A stretch of DNA of 64,000 nt, from contig NZ_VBSN01000019.1 of the NCBI RefSeq assembly GCF_006149045.1, positions 48,634 through 112,633 of the forward strand, in the 5' to 3' direction. The notes beneath the pieces were generated by a model. That model did no database searches, was not told the origin of the DNA, and worked only from the letters and a program-made list of their open reading frames with translations. The position numbers and the translations under genes are program-made. Below, piece by piece: positions 18,111 to 27,339 of the stretch. Each line of letters starts with the position of its first letter. Position 1 is the stretch's first letter. This DNA comes from Dyadobacter flavalbus. GTDB taxonomy: Bacteria > Bacteroidota > Bacteroidia > Cytophagales > Spirosomataceae.

Positions 18111-18569
18111 CTATAATGCAGGAATGCGCAGAACTTGTCCGGGATAAATCTTGTCAGGATCTGAAAGCATCGGCTTGTTTGCTTCAAAAATAACCGGATA
18201 TTTCATCATATCGCCGTATACTTTCTGCGCAATTTTGGAAAGCGTATCGCCTTTTTCAACCGTATGGTATGTAGCTTCCGGGGACGGCGTAGCGACCGTT
18301 AGCCGGTTATCAACCAGCTGAACACCTTCCACATTTCCGACTGCAAGTGCTATTTTCTCTGCATCTTCCTGCTTTGCAACTTCGCCTTCAATTGTGACGG
18401 TATCACCGGAAGTTTTTACGGTCAGTTTGTTATATGCAAGACCAAGTGACTTGACATGTGCCAGTAATGCGCTTGCCCTCAGCGGTTCAGTTTCAGGAGC
18501 AGGCGCAGCCGTTTCTTCTTTTTTAAATACTTTTTCTCCGACACCTTTTAAAAACGATAGTAAGCCCAT
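18111..18569 (-). CDS. BON-LysM domain protein (YgaU/Kbp-like)
   Basis: A 152-residue protein with the order short amphipathic N-terminus (MGLLSFLKGVGEKVFKKE), BON domain (about 30-92: KTSGDTVTIEGEVAKQEDAEKIALAVGNVEGV) and LysM domain (about 100-151: YHTVEKGDTLSKIAQKVYGD...IYPGQVLRIP). E. coli Kbp (YgaU) has the same layout and binds potassium. Whether this one does is inference. No signal peptide is seen, so it may be cytoplasmic despite the LysM. Confidence 0.88.
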   Translation of the reverse strand: MGLLSFLKGVGEKVFKKEETAAPAPETEPLRASALLAHVKSLGLAYNKLTVKTSGDTVTIEGEVAKQEDAEKIALAVGNVEGVQLVDNRLTVATPSPEATYHTVEKGDTLSKIAQKVYGDMMKYPVIFEANKPMLSDPDKIYPGQVLRIPAL

Positions 18570-18713
18570 GAGTTAGTGATTTTGCTTGAGTGATTAATTG
18601 AATTACTGTTGTTAAAATTTGGTATAATGAACCATATTGTAGCAAGAGCAATTATTATACCAGCATTATCTATAAATTACTGAGGCTTAAACCTGTTTTC
18701 AGCCTGCGCTTTG

Positions 18714-18721
18714 TACTTTTG
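18714..18721 (+). promoter_or_regulatory. -7 element of the glpD promoter
   Basis: TACTTTTG matches TAnnTTTG and lies 38 nt before the glpD ATG. A good TTG at the -33 position is not obvious, so confidence is limited. Confidence 0.5.
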
Positions 18722-18759
18722 CAGCAGGTAAAACAACGCCGGCCCGTATCGCAAAATAA

Positions 18760-20391
18760 ATGAACCGCAACACATCGCTAGAAAAACTTAAAAGGGAAGA
18801 ATTTGATATCTGTATTATCGGGGCAGGGGCTAGCGGTGCCGGATGTGCATTGGATGCTGTTTTACGCGGATACAAAGTGGCCATTATTGACAGAAAGGAC
18901 TTTGCCTCCGAAACTTCTTCCAGATCAACAAAACTTATTCACGGTGGCGTAAGATATCTCGAGCAAGCCGTTAAGAAACTGGATTTTGCGCAGTTGAAAC
19001 AGGTAAAACACGGGCTGGAAGAAAGGCATATCGTGCTGAACAATGCGCCGCACCTGGCCCGGCCACTGGCGTTGCTGACACCGGTAAACTCCTGGATTGA
19101 AGGTTTGTACTATAAAATCGGATTGCAGATTTATGACACCTTTGCAACCAAGGACTCGCTTCCGAAAAGCAAATGGCTGAGTAAAAAGGAAGTACTTGAA
19201 AAAATGCCTTCGCTGGACCGGAAAACACTTCATAGCGGCGTACTTTATTACGACGGACAGCTTGATGACGCACGTTACTGCCTTGCATTGGTGCAGTCTG
19301 CTTCGGAAGCAGGCGCTGTTGCCGCGAATTACATTGAGGTAAACGGCTTTGAAAAAGATGAGAAAGGAAAGGTAAATGCCGTAACGGTCAGCGATATACA
19401 ATCCGGAAATACATTTACGATCAAAAGCCGGATGATCATCAATTGTACGGGGCCTTTTTCGGATAAAATCAGGTTGGCGGCGAACCCGAAGCTGCCGGAA
19501 CGGATACGTCCAAGCAAAGGCGTGCATGTGGTGCTGCCTTATGAAACGCTGAACAGCGAATATGCCATGCTGATTCCAAAAACTTCCGACGGACGTGTTG
19601 TGTTTGCAATTCCGTTTGAAGGCGCCATGATCATCGGGACCACGGATACGGAATGCAGGGATATAAACGCAGAACCGACTTTGAATCAGAAAGAAAAGCA
19701 GTATTTAGTTGATACCTTGAATCCATATCTGGCCAGAAAAATCGACATTTCAAAACTGAAAGCCGGTTTCGGAGGTTTGAGGCCGTTGCTTTCTGCCGAT
19801 CCTTCCAAGTCTACAAAAAGCCTGTTGCGCGACCATGAAATTGAAATGGACAGACATTCCGGTTTGATAAGCTTGCTTGGCGGCAAATGGACTACGTACC
19901 GCCTGATGGCAAAAGATACGATTGATGTGGCTGATGAAATTTTTAAAAAGGAAAACAGCTGTGTAACAGATCAGTATGTGTTGGCAGGCGGGGAAAATTA
20001 CAATCCCGGACTATGGAAGCAATTACAAACGGAGTTTGGTTTTGAAGAAGATATCTGCAGACATCTTGTCAGAAAGTATGGCTCGCGGGCCACACGCATC
20101 GGCGCTTTGACTTTGAACGATCCTGCTTTGAAACAACGGCTTAGCGCTCAGTATCCATACATAAAAGCGGAAGTAATGTATGGCATTCAGCATGAAATGG
20201 TTGTAACGCCCAGGGATTTTCTGGCCAGAAGAATACGTCTGGAAATTACGGATTGGAAGGAAACGCTGCATTGTCTGCCGGTTGTTGCAGAACTGATGGC
20301 ACAATCACTGGGCTGGAATGAAGAAGAAAAGCAAAAGCAGGTTGCAAGTTATTCGGCGGAGTTAAAAAAGTATATATCGGATGCCGGTTAA
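18760..20391 (+). CDS. glpD: aerobic glycerol-3-phosphate dehydrogenase
   Basis: A 543-residue FAD enzyme oxidising sn-glycerol-3-phosphate to dihydroxyacetone phosphate, with electrons passed to quinone. FAD-binding GAGASGAG is at residues 21-28, followed by SRSTKLIHGGVRYLEQAV. IIGTTDTE and LGGKWTTYRLMA in the middle and a C-terminal helical cap (DfaD-type) are typical. No glpF or glpK is adjacent. It is followed by a bidirectional terminator. Confidence 0.95.
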   Translation: MNRNTSLEKLKREEFDICIIGAGASGAGCALDAVLRGYKVAIIDRKDFASETSSRSTKLIHGGVRYLEQAVKKLDFAQLKQVKHGLEERHIVLNNAPHLARPLALLTPVNSWIEGLYYKIGLQIYDTFATKDSLPKSKWLSKKEVLEKMPSLDRKTLHSGVLYYDGQLDDARYCLALVQSASEAGAVAANYIEVNGFEKDEKGKVNAVTVSDIQSGNTFTIKSRMIINCTGPFSDKIRLAANPKLPERIRPSKGVHVVLPYETLNSEYAMLIPKTSDGRVVFAIPFEGAMIIGTTDTECRDINAEPTLNQKEKQYLVDTLNPYLARKIDISKLKAGFGGLRPLLSADPSKSTKSLLRDHEIEMDRHSGLISLLGGKWTTYRLMAKDTIDVADEIFKKENSCVTDQYVLAGGENYNPGLWKQLQTEFGFEEDICRHLVRKYGSRATRIGALTLNDPALKQRLSAQYPYIKAEVMYGIQHEMVVTPRDFLARRIRLEITDWKETLHCLPVVAELMAQSLGWNEEEKQKQVASYSAELKKYISDAG

Positions 20392-20430
20392 CCTGCTGTC
20401 GATCAATTAAAAAGGGCAGTTTAACCAAAC

Positions 20431-20470
20431 AAAAAGATCCTTTCAGTTTTAAAAACAAAAGGATCTTTTT
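20431..20470. terminator. bidirectional terminator between glpD and the pigment cluster
   Basis: Stem 20431-20443 with 20458-20470 (13 bp, A-run on the left arm and T-run on the right). It can stop glpD transcription and, read on the other strand, the left arm of the pigment cluster. Confidence 0.85.
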
Positions 20471-20489
20471 TATAAATGCTAAATCTCAG

Positions 20490-20524
20490 ATTAACCGCCA
20501 ACAGCTAAAAGCCAACAGCTTTAA
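20490..20524. repeat. degenerate 7-bp tandem repeat (GCYAAYA-type)
   Basis: Consecutive heptads ATTAACC, GCCAACA, GCTAAAA, GCCAACA, GCTTTAA run from the terminator to the stop codon of the halogenase-like gene. The same heptad occurs at 62.6-62.7 kb. Confidence 0.65.
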
Positions 20525-21771
20525 AATACAGTCGAACTTTTGAAGTCTTTTTCATCCATTCTGATGACTTTGGCAAGTGTTTGCAAAATGGAATCATGCT
20601 TTTTCACAAACGGGTTCGCCTCATCCCATACGTAGCCGGCAAGAACGGAGCAAATCTGGTATTTAATGCTTTTTTCAATATTGCTCGCAAATACAATGGT
20701 TTGAAAATCACCGTTATACCAGCCGGTAACATAACTTCTGAAAACATCAATTCCTTTCTGGATCACATTTTCATAATCCTTTTCCCAGTTCACTGTTTCA
20801 CCCTGTAAATGTTTGTGCGTCATTTTAGCAGAAAGTAACCCTGAAGCGGTTGCAAAAGTTACGCCCGACGAAAAAATAGGGTCAAGAAATTCGGTGCTGT
20901 TGCCGGAAAGCACAAATCCTTCTCCGAACATTTTTTTCACACCAATGGAATAACCCAGAATATGGCGTGGTTCGAATTTGAAATCCGCCTGGGTGAAACG
21001 TCCCTGAAGATCATCAAATTCCCGGATAAATTTCTTGTATTTCTCTCCGCCGTTTGCAGCCAGTTCAATGATTTTTTCCCTGTTGCCGACAATGCCGACG
21101 GAAGTTGAGCCATCTGAAAACGGAATCGCCCAGATCCAGGATTTATTGTCGTCAAATGAATGTACGAATATGTTGTTTCCTGCTTTTTCAGTGCGTTTCT
21201 TATCTTCCAGATGAGAAAAAACAGCACCTCTTGGACTGAATGCGGAAGGTTTGCTCAGATCAAACAACCTGGGCAGTACGCGTCCGTACCCGCTGGAATC
21301 AATGATAAACTGGCACTCAATCTGATGGATTGTTCCGTTCACATCTTTATATACAATGAGTTGCTTGTCAGCACTGCATTCTACTTCAAGGACTTCACAT
21401 TCAAAATGCACATTAACGCCTTTGGCTTTTGCGGCTTCGGCCAGTGTGTTGTCAAAGTCTGCCCTTTTTACCTGCCAGGTCCACGTCCAGCCTTTGGTAA
21501 ATTGTTCCTCAAAGAAAAATTCACATTTCTTTTCACCGCGGACAAATGCTGCACCGGTTTTTTTCTGGAAATTTCTGGCCTTTACTGCTTCCAGAAGCCC
21601 GCATTCTTCCAGATGCTCCATGCAGCACGGCAGCAGACTTTCACCGATCTGGAAACGGGGAAACTTTTCTTTTTCCAGAATAGTGACGTGATAACCCTGT
21701 TTTTTTAAATAAGAAGCTGCAACGGTTCCGGCTGGTCCGGCTCCGATAACTACAACATCAACTGTTTGCAT
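20521..21771 (-). CDS. FAD-dependent halogenase-like oxidoreductase of the pigment cluster
   Basis: A 416-residue flavoprotein. The FAD-binding GAGPAG is at residues 10-15, and the substrate-side FPRFQIGESLLP is typical of tryptophan-halogenase-like enzymes. It contains WIWAIP (residues 212-217), fitting the WxWxIP motif of flavin-dependent halogenases. That motif suggests chlorination or bromination of the aryl head, as known for some flexirubins. A plain aromatic hydroxylase is the alternative. Two bases separate it from the desaturase gene upstream; last gene of the three-gene minus-strand arm. Confidence 0.8.
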   Translation of the reverse strand: MQTVDVVVIGAGPAGTVAASYLKKQGYHVTILEKEKFPRFQIGESLLPCCMEHLEECGLLEAVKARNFQKKTGAAFVRGEKKCEFFFEEQFTKGWTWTWQVKRADFDNTLAEAAKAKGVNVHFECEVLEVECSADKQLIVYKDVNGTIHQIECQFIIDSSGYGRVLPRLFDLSKPSAFSPRGAVFSHLEDKKRTEKAGNNIFVHSFDDNKSWIWAIPFSDGSTSVGIVGNREKIIELAANGGEKYKKFIREFDDLQGRFTQADFKFEPRHILGYSIGVKKMFGEGFVLSGNSTEFLDPIFSSGVTFATASGLLSAKMTHKHLQGETVNWEKDYENVIQKGIDVFRSYVTGWYNGDFQTIVFASNIEKSIKYQICSVLAGYVWDEANPFVKKHDSILQTLAKVIRMDEKDFKSSTVF

Positions 21772-21773
21772 GA

Positions 21774-23306
21774 TCAGGCATTTTTGACTTTTTGAATGAG
21801 TTTATCTTTGTTTACGAAGGAAAAACACGTTACAAATGCACTTACCGTAACGCCCAGGATTCCATGCAGGGAAATGTTCTGGCCGGTTAAATGCAGGTTG
21901 GGAATTCTTGTTTTTGTGTTGATCTGTGTCCGCGCCGGCGAAGCGGAATCTTTCATAACGCCGTATAAAGAGCCGTCTTTGTTACCGATATAATCCCGGA
22001 AAGTAAGCGGCGTAGCGCTGTGCACGTGTTTTATCTTTTCCGAAATTCCGGGAAATACGTTTTCAAGCTGCGCAATTACTTTCTTTTCCTTATCCGATTT
22101 GAATTTTTCATATGCTTCATTGCGTTCGCCGGGCTCGGCCACCGTCCTGAAAGTATCGCTCCACTGATCCGTCTCCGACGATTTCATGTAAGTCATCACC
22201 GACATGGAATCCGCGTATTCTCCTGTTCGGGAAATTCGGGGTGTGCAAATGAAATAAGTCTGGGGCCAGGTCGCTTCATCATAATGTACGCCGTCCCAAA
22301 CGTCGTCCAGATGATGCTGATAAATGTTGTAATTGAGGTATTTAAAAGTTTGTTCTTTAAACGCAATGTGCACGAGAAAAGTAGAAATGCTGTTTTCAAG
22401 GTTCTGAACACGGTTTTTGTAAACACCCAGAAAACGCTCATGTCCAAAAATATCGATGGTGACGGACGGGTGCACATTGGAAATAAAATGTTTTCCAGCA
22501 AACGTTTCGCCGTTATCCAGCACTACTTCCCGGATTGCTCCTTTATCATCGTAATTGGCGGAAACTACTTTTTTGCGCTTGTGGATTACGCCTCCGTGCC
22601 GGCGGATGGATTTGCTCATCTGAATGGCAATCTGCGAGCCGCCGTCAATGAATTTATAGGCACCGGAAAGGTAACTTTTCATAATCAGCGCATGTACGTA
22701 AAACGGTGTTTTTTCCTTTACGCCTGCATAAAGCAGGTTGGAACCGGCCAGTACATTTCGCAAACGGACATTTTCAGTTAGTGAAGCAATGTAATCGTAT
22801 GCATTCAGTTCCAGAACTTCTCCGTCCATATGATAATTCTCGTTGGAAATGCTGAGGTTGTACAACGGAAATTTGTCACAGATTTCCTGAATTTTGGAAC
22901 AGTACGTTTCAATGGCCGATTTATCCTGCGGAAAGTAACCGATCAGCTTTTCCCGGAATTTGTCCATGCCTTGCGCATAGCTGAATTCGCTGCCGTCGTC
23001 AAACCGGATTACATCAAACCCGTTATCGTCCATCCGGTACAGTTTGAGTTTGTCCAGAATTCCGAAATAACGGAAGAACTGATAAAGGTTTTCGCCTTCG
23101 TCCAGGCCGCCGACATAATGAACACCCGTATCAAAAATGCTTTTGTTCCTGCTGTAAACCTGCAAATTGCCGCCTAGCTGATTGTTTTTTTCAAGAACTG
23201 CGACGCTGAAACCTTCCATTGCCAGAATAGTTGCGCAAGCCAGCCCGCCGAGGCCGCTTCCCACGATTACAAAATCAAATTCTTTTTGACTGGCGGAAGA
23301 TTGCAT
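21774..23306 (-). CDS. CrtI/phytoene desaturase-like FAD oxidoreductase
   Basis: A 510-residue protein with an N-terminal dinucleotide fold (FVIVGSGLGGLACATILAMEGFSVAVLEKNNQLGGNLQVY) and the C-terminal NLHLTGQNISLHGILGVTVSAF typical of the carotenoid desaturase and retinol saturase group. Genes of this type are regular members of flexirubin/aryl polyene clusters, where the exact reaction on the polyene or its lipid is unsettled. It lies between the MMPL fusion (38-base gap) and the halogenase-like gene. Confidence 0.85.
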   Translation of the reverse strand: MQSSASQKEFDFVIVGSGLGGLACATILAMEGFSVAVLEKNNQLGGNLQVYSRNKSIFDTGVHYVGGLDEGENLYQFFRYFGILDKLKLYRMDDNGFDVIRFDDGSEFSYAQGMDKFREKLIGYFPQDKSAIETYCSKIQEICDKFPLYNLSISNENYHMDGEVLELNAYDYIASLTENVRLRNVLAGSNLLYAGVKEKTPFYVHALIMKSYLSGAYKFIDGGSQIAIQMSKSIRRHGGVIHKRKKVVSANYDDKGAIREVVLDNGETFAGKHFISNVHPSVTIDIFGHERFLGVYKNRVQNLENSISTFLVHIAFKEQTFKYLNYNIYQHHLDDVWDGVHYDEATWPQTYFICTPRISRTGEYADSMSVMTYMKSSETDQWSDTFRTVAEPGERNEAYEKFKSDKEKKVIAQLENVFPGISEKIKHVHSATPLTFRDYIGNKDGSLYGVMKDSASPARTQINTKTRIPNLHLTGQNISLHGILGVTVSAFVTCFSFVNKDKLIQKVKNA

Positions 23307-23344
23307 TTAAATGGCAATTGAAAAAGTGAATAATCTGGTATTTA

Positions 23345-26300
23345 TTAATCGGCAGTCTGTTCCTGACGCCGTTTCAGAATGAACAGCACATTGGACGTAC
23401 TGCTGGAATGTTCGTGCATCTCACAGCTCAGTCTGTGCTTTTCGGCAAATGTCCGGATGTCTTCGGAAGTAAAGAAATGGAACGGATTTTCTTTTTTATT
23501 GAATGAAAAAATTCCTGTTGACAATGCTTCGGTTGCTTTCGTATTTCTGTGTTTTTGCTCGTTGTCCGCAATGCCGTCACGGATGAAAATAATGCCGTCT
23601 GCATTCAGTGCCGATGCACAGCGTTCCAGTAAGACAAGCTGTTTTTCTCCGGATAAATAATGCAGGATGTCATTCAGGAAAATGACATCGCATTTATCGA
23701 AAATGGCAGACATCACATCCTGAAACACAAATTTCAGATTTTCTGTTTTGTTGTAGCTGTTCTGGGCAATTCGTATTTTTTCTTCGTCATAATCAATTCC
23801 GGTAATTTGCCTTTCTTCATTTTTGTAATGCAGGTAAAAGGAAAGATAGCCGTACCCGCAGCCGATATCCAGAATGCGTTTTTTGTCTGCAACAAGCTCG
23901 TTATAAAAAGCATAGTTCCGGCTTTCCAGCTTCCATTTGATCTTGAAATACCATTCCAGCACCGGCCCTTTGAAGACATAATTGGTGAATACTTTATGCT
24001 TCATATACGCCGGATTTTCCATTTCCTGCTGATAGGAAGCAAATTCCGATTTAAAATAAGCCGCAACGGATTTGGTTTTATCCCGAAGCTGTGTGCCCCA
24101 TTTCGGGTCCTGATAACGGATACGCGGAAGTACGCGCACGTTCAACGCACCGGAACGGATCAGGAAATCGCCTTTGGGCAGAACTTCGGAAGCGCCGTGA
24201 ATGAGAATGGGTTGTATGTCAAGGCCAAGCTGTTCGGCAAGATGAAAAGCGCCTTTATGAAACCTTCCGATTCTGCCGTCTTCCGAACGCGTGCCTTCGG
24301 GAAAAATCAGCAGCGAATAGCCGTCCGCAACCAGTTCTTTTACTTTTTCAAGGTTTTCTTCCGGCCCGTTTTCGGTATAGATATAACCCGCATGCCGGAT
24401 CATCGGACCAAAAAAAGGAGAATTGTAAACCCAGCCTTTCACCATCAGAACGATTTTCGGGTTCAGCATGATGGTCAGCAGGATATCCAGAAAAGAAGTA
24501 TGATTGGCGATGAAAATAACGGGCTGGGCCGGTTGAAGGTTTTCAAGCCCTGAAATGTTCTTTTTCACATGCGGGCCGGAATAAATAACGGTTTTGGCAT
24601 AAAATGAAAGCGAACGGTTGATCATTTCTCTTTTCTTCTTGCCCGGCACCGGCAGCAGCAAAATGATCAGGAGCTGGAACTGCATGAAGAAACAGCCGGC
24701 CACAAAGTAGGTAAAGCTGGAAATACTGATCAGAAAAGGCAGCATGGTTACGGGCGCCCTTTTTCTGGAAATCCTGTTCTGAACAAAATAATCGAACAAA
24801 ACGGGTTGAAAAACAAAGGAAATAAACAGAATGCACACAATGCCCAGCACGCTGATGAGCGCAATGGAATGGATGGCCGGATGCTCGGCAAAAATCAGCA
24901 CGCCGGTACCGATGATGGTGGTTGTTGCGGATAACACAATGGCGGACTGATAGGAGCGGAGCGTATCTTTTCCGTACTTGTATTTACTCAGCAGCCCGTC
25001 TGTTACAAAAATGCTGAAATCATCGCCAAGCCCGAAAATAAACGTCGTGACAATGACATTGACAAAATTGAATTTAATATCCAGAATGGCCGCAATCCCG
25101 AGAATCCAGATCCAGCTTATGACCATCGGCAGAAATGACAAAATCGTCAGTTCAATTCTTCCGTACACAATCAGCAACGTAAAGAACACAATGGATGCAG
25201 AAACGAGCAGCAGGTAATTGAAGTCGTCTTTTACCAGCGTAAGCAGTTCGCCGGCGAGTTCGCCGCGGTCAAAAATAACGGCGCCGTTAACAGAGCGCAG
25301 TTCCTTTTTTACATGTGCAAGCTGGTTTTGCGGAACGATCAGCGTGGAAATGTAAGTTGTTCCCGATGCTCCGGAGTCGATCAGATTATCAATTCCCGTT
25401 TCCTGAAAAAGCGTATCCAGTGAAACAGCGTTCTGATGCTGGCCTGCAATCCAGTCTTTAAAATCATTGAACGCATACGCATTGAAACCGTTTTTTGCCG
25501 CAGCCCGGTCCAGAATACTGTAAGTCGTTTCCTTTTGCCTGAAATTCCAGAATGCATACCATTCGCTGTTGCGCTGCCTTCTCAGATTTTCCGGAATCAG
25601 GAACAGCCCCGACGAAACAAAACTGCTGATTTTATTACTTTGCTTCAGTGCTTTCAGTTTTTGATAAACATTGTAATTGATATTTTGCGCCGTTTCGGCG
25701 GACTGGCTTGCTGCAAAAACATAAATCCGCTTTTCCGTTCTCGGGTCAATTCCCGTAAGTGCTTCCTCACGGTTTTTCAGATCTTCATTCTGAATGCTGA
25801 GGTTTTCGAGGCTGCTGTCAAAAGTTGTAAACTGAGCGAAATAAAGAAAAACCAGCGTGAGCAGAGCAATTACGCCGAGAATGACAGAACGGGATCTGGA
25901 ATTTATTTGCGGAAAACGGAATGATTGTTTTTCCTGCGGAATTTTATGGTAATCAAAAGAAAAGGACGAAAGGATGACGGGTAAAATAATGAGCGTAAAA
26001 AGCGCAGCCCCAAGCAAACTTAAAGATGAAAAAAAGCCAAAATCCTGCAATACGGACGAATTGGCAAAATGCAGCGCACTGAACGCCATAACGGTTGTAA
26101 AACTGCCCGTAAGCAATGGCCCGCTTACTTCCCGGATCGCCAGCTGAATGTTCCGGGTATGCCGCAGATGTGTAAAAAAATGGAAAGCATAATCCAGCAA
26201 AATCCCAAAGATAACCGCACCGGTTGCCAGTGAAATGCCGGAAACTTCCGGACGGAAATAGCCGGTAATCCCAAGTGCAAAAATGGCCCCGAACAAACCG

Positions 26301-27196
26301 GGCAGTACAATATAAACCGGAATCAGCAGCTTGCGGTAATAAATAACAAGTAAAAGCAGTATGCCTGCAAGCGCAATGAATGAAGTAAGATAGGAATCCT
26401 TTTTGACCTGAATCGCATTCCGGGCCGCTATCTCGAAAGTGCCGAAATAATTGAAATGATTAAACCGGCTTTGTCGGTTCCATTTTGATCGGAATGCTTC
26501 GGTCAGGTTGAACAATTCCACATTTTTTTCGGAATCGCCGGAATCAAAACTGGTTGAGGCTAGAATCAGCAGTTGTTTGCGGTCGCTGCTGAACATCATT
26601 CCGTCTTCCATAACAATCCTGCCGCTGTTACTGACCTCGTTCAGTTCCCGGAAATACTTTCCCGTAATACCGAGCGGATCGTTGATAATGAATTGTTTCA
26701 GGAAAGTGCCGCCGGGCGTCAGAAGCTGATTGTAAGTAGATTTTACGGCCGAGCGGATCGTGTCGGGAATCAGCCTGGAACGGATATGCGCATAATAGGA
26801 AGTATCAATAAGCTGGGGAAAATGCGTGAACGCATACTGATAAACATCTTCCTGAACATCGGGCCGCTCGGCCTGAATATTCCTGATATAACCTTTGGTA
26901 TATCTTCGTAACGAGTCCGAAAAAGCCTCGGCAAGCGCGCGTGCATCGTCGGTTGTGGTTTCAGCCGGAATGTCAACGGCAAATACGATCTGATTGATGA
27001 TGTTCTTGCTTTCGACCAGCCGGTTGAATTCTTCGAAGCTTTTACCTTTCGGCAAGGTGGCAAAAATACTTTCCGTTACTTTTAAACGTGAAATCCCGGC
27101 AAGCAGAAAACCGGTAAGAAAAATCAGACCAAGAAAAAAGGCAGTTTTGTTAGAGGAAAGGAATTTGTTCAGCCTTACAAGTAAATCTCCGACCAT
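23345..27196 (-). CDS. trifunctional MMPL exporter / lysophospholipid acyltransferase / SAM methyltransferase
   Basis: A 1283-residue fusion. Residues about 1-800 form an RND/MMPL-type transporter with two helix bundles and periplasmic loops. About 870-1060 is a PlsC acyltransferase with the HxxxxD motif at His899-Asp904 (NHTSFLD) and FPEGTRSEDGR. About 1090-1240 is a class I methyltransferase with LDIGCGYGY near 1110. In a pigment cluster it likely exports the polyene lipid while acylating and methylating it or its precursor, which is inference. I start at 27196: a promoter at 27221-27250 excludes the longer frame. First gene of the minus-strand arm. Confidence 0.88.
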   Translation of the reverse strand: MVGDLLVRLNKFLSSNKTAFFLGLIFLTGFLLAGISRLKVTESIFATLPKGKSFEEFNRLVESKNIINQIVFAVDIPAETTTDDARALAEAFSDSLRRYTKGYIRNIQAERPDVQEDVYQYAFTHFPQLIDTSYYAHIRSRLIPDTIRSAVKSTYNQLLTPGGTFLKQFIINDPLGITGKYFRELNEVSNSGRIVMEDGMMFSSDRKQLLILASTSFDSGDSEKNVELFNLTEAFRSKWNRQSRFNHFNYFGTFEIAARNAIQVKKDSYLTSFIALAGILLLLVIYYRKLLIPVYIVLPGLFGAIFALGITGYFRPEVSGISLATGAVIFGILLDYAFHFFTHLRHTRNIQLAIREVSGPLLTGSFTTVMAFSALHFANSSVLQDFGFFSSLSLLGAALFTLIILPVILSSFSFDYHKIPQEKQSFRFPQINSRSRSVILGVIALLTLVFLYFAQFTTFDSSLENLSIQNEDLKNREEALTGIDPRTEKRIYVFAASQSAETAQNINYNVYQKLKALKQSNKISSFVSSGLFLIPENLRRQRNSEWYAFWNFRQKETTYSILDRAAAKNGFNAYAFNDFKDWIAGQHQNAVSLDTLFQETGIDNLIDSGASGTTYISTLIVPQNQLAHVKKELRSVNGAVIFDRGELAGELLTLVKDDFNYLLLVSASIVFFTLLIVYGRIELTILSFLPMVISWIWILGIAAILDIKFNFVNVIVTTFIFGLGDDFSIFVTDGLLSKYKYGKDTLRSYQSAIVLSATTTIIGTGVLIFAEHPAIHSIALISVLGIVCILFISFVFQPVLFDYFVQNRISRKRAPVTMLPFLISISSFTYFVAGCFFMQFQLLIILLLPVPGKKKREMINRSLSFYAKTVIYSGPHVKKNISGLENLQPAQPVIFIANHTSFLDILLTIMLNPKIVLMVKGWVYNSPFFGPMIRHAGYIYTENGPEENLEKVKELVADGYSLLIFPEGTRSEDGRIGRFHKGAFHLAEQLGLDIQPILIHGASEVLPKGDFLIRSGALNVRVLPRIRYQDPKWGTQLRDKTKSVAAYFKSEFASYQQEMENPAYMKHKVFTNYVFKGPVLEWYFKIKWKLESRNYAFYNELVADKKRILDIGCGYGYLSFYLHYKNEERQITGIDYDEEKIRIAQNSYNKTENLKFVFQDVMSAIFDKCDVIFLNDILHYLSGEKQLVLLERCASALNADGIIFIRDGIADNEQKHRNTKATEALSTGIFSFNKKENPFHFFTSEDIRTFAEKHRLSCEMHEHSSSTSNVLFILKRRQEQTAD

Positions 27197-27220
27197 TGAA
27201 ACGGGAACGTGGATGTGAAG

Positions 27221-27250
27221 CAAAATTACAAAATTGTGAAGATCTGACAA
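27221..27250 (-). promoter_or_regulatory. promoter of the left arm of the pigment cluster
   Basis: Read on the minus strand: TTG at 27250-27248, 19 nt, then TAATTTTG at 27228-27221, an exact Bacteroidota match. Transcription would start near 27214, leaving a short leader before the ATG at 27196. Confidence 0.75.
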
Positions 27251-27283
27251 CTTGCTGTTACACGGAAAGTGCCGCTTTACGGC

Positions 27284-27315
27284 TTGTCAAAACCATCAAA
27301 AAAGATTTATTTTAC
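27284..27315 (+). promoter_or_regulatory. possible promoter of the right arm of the pigment cluster
   Basis: TTG at 27284-27286, 21 nt, then TATTTTAC at 27308-27315, near TAnnTTTG but lacking the final G. It lies 25 nt before the ammonia-lyase ATG and back to back with the left-arm promoter. Confidence 0.45.
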
Positions 27316-27339
27316 AGATATTTAATTAGCCATCCTTAA

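Noticed and set aside
22020..22781. 253-codon open frame on the plus strand
   Set aside because: Antisense to the CrtI-like gene; shadow composition.
23660..24553. 297-codon open frame on the plus strand
   Set aside because: Antisense to the acyltransferase and methyltransferase domains of the MMPL fusion; no motif of its own.
27197..27250. Longer N-terminus for the MMPL fusion
   Set aside because: A good promoter (27221-27250, minus strand) lies in that stretch, so the transcript would begin after it.
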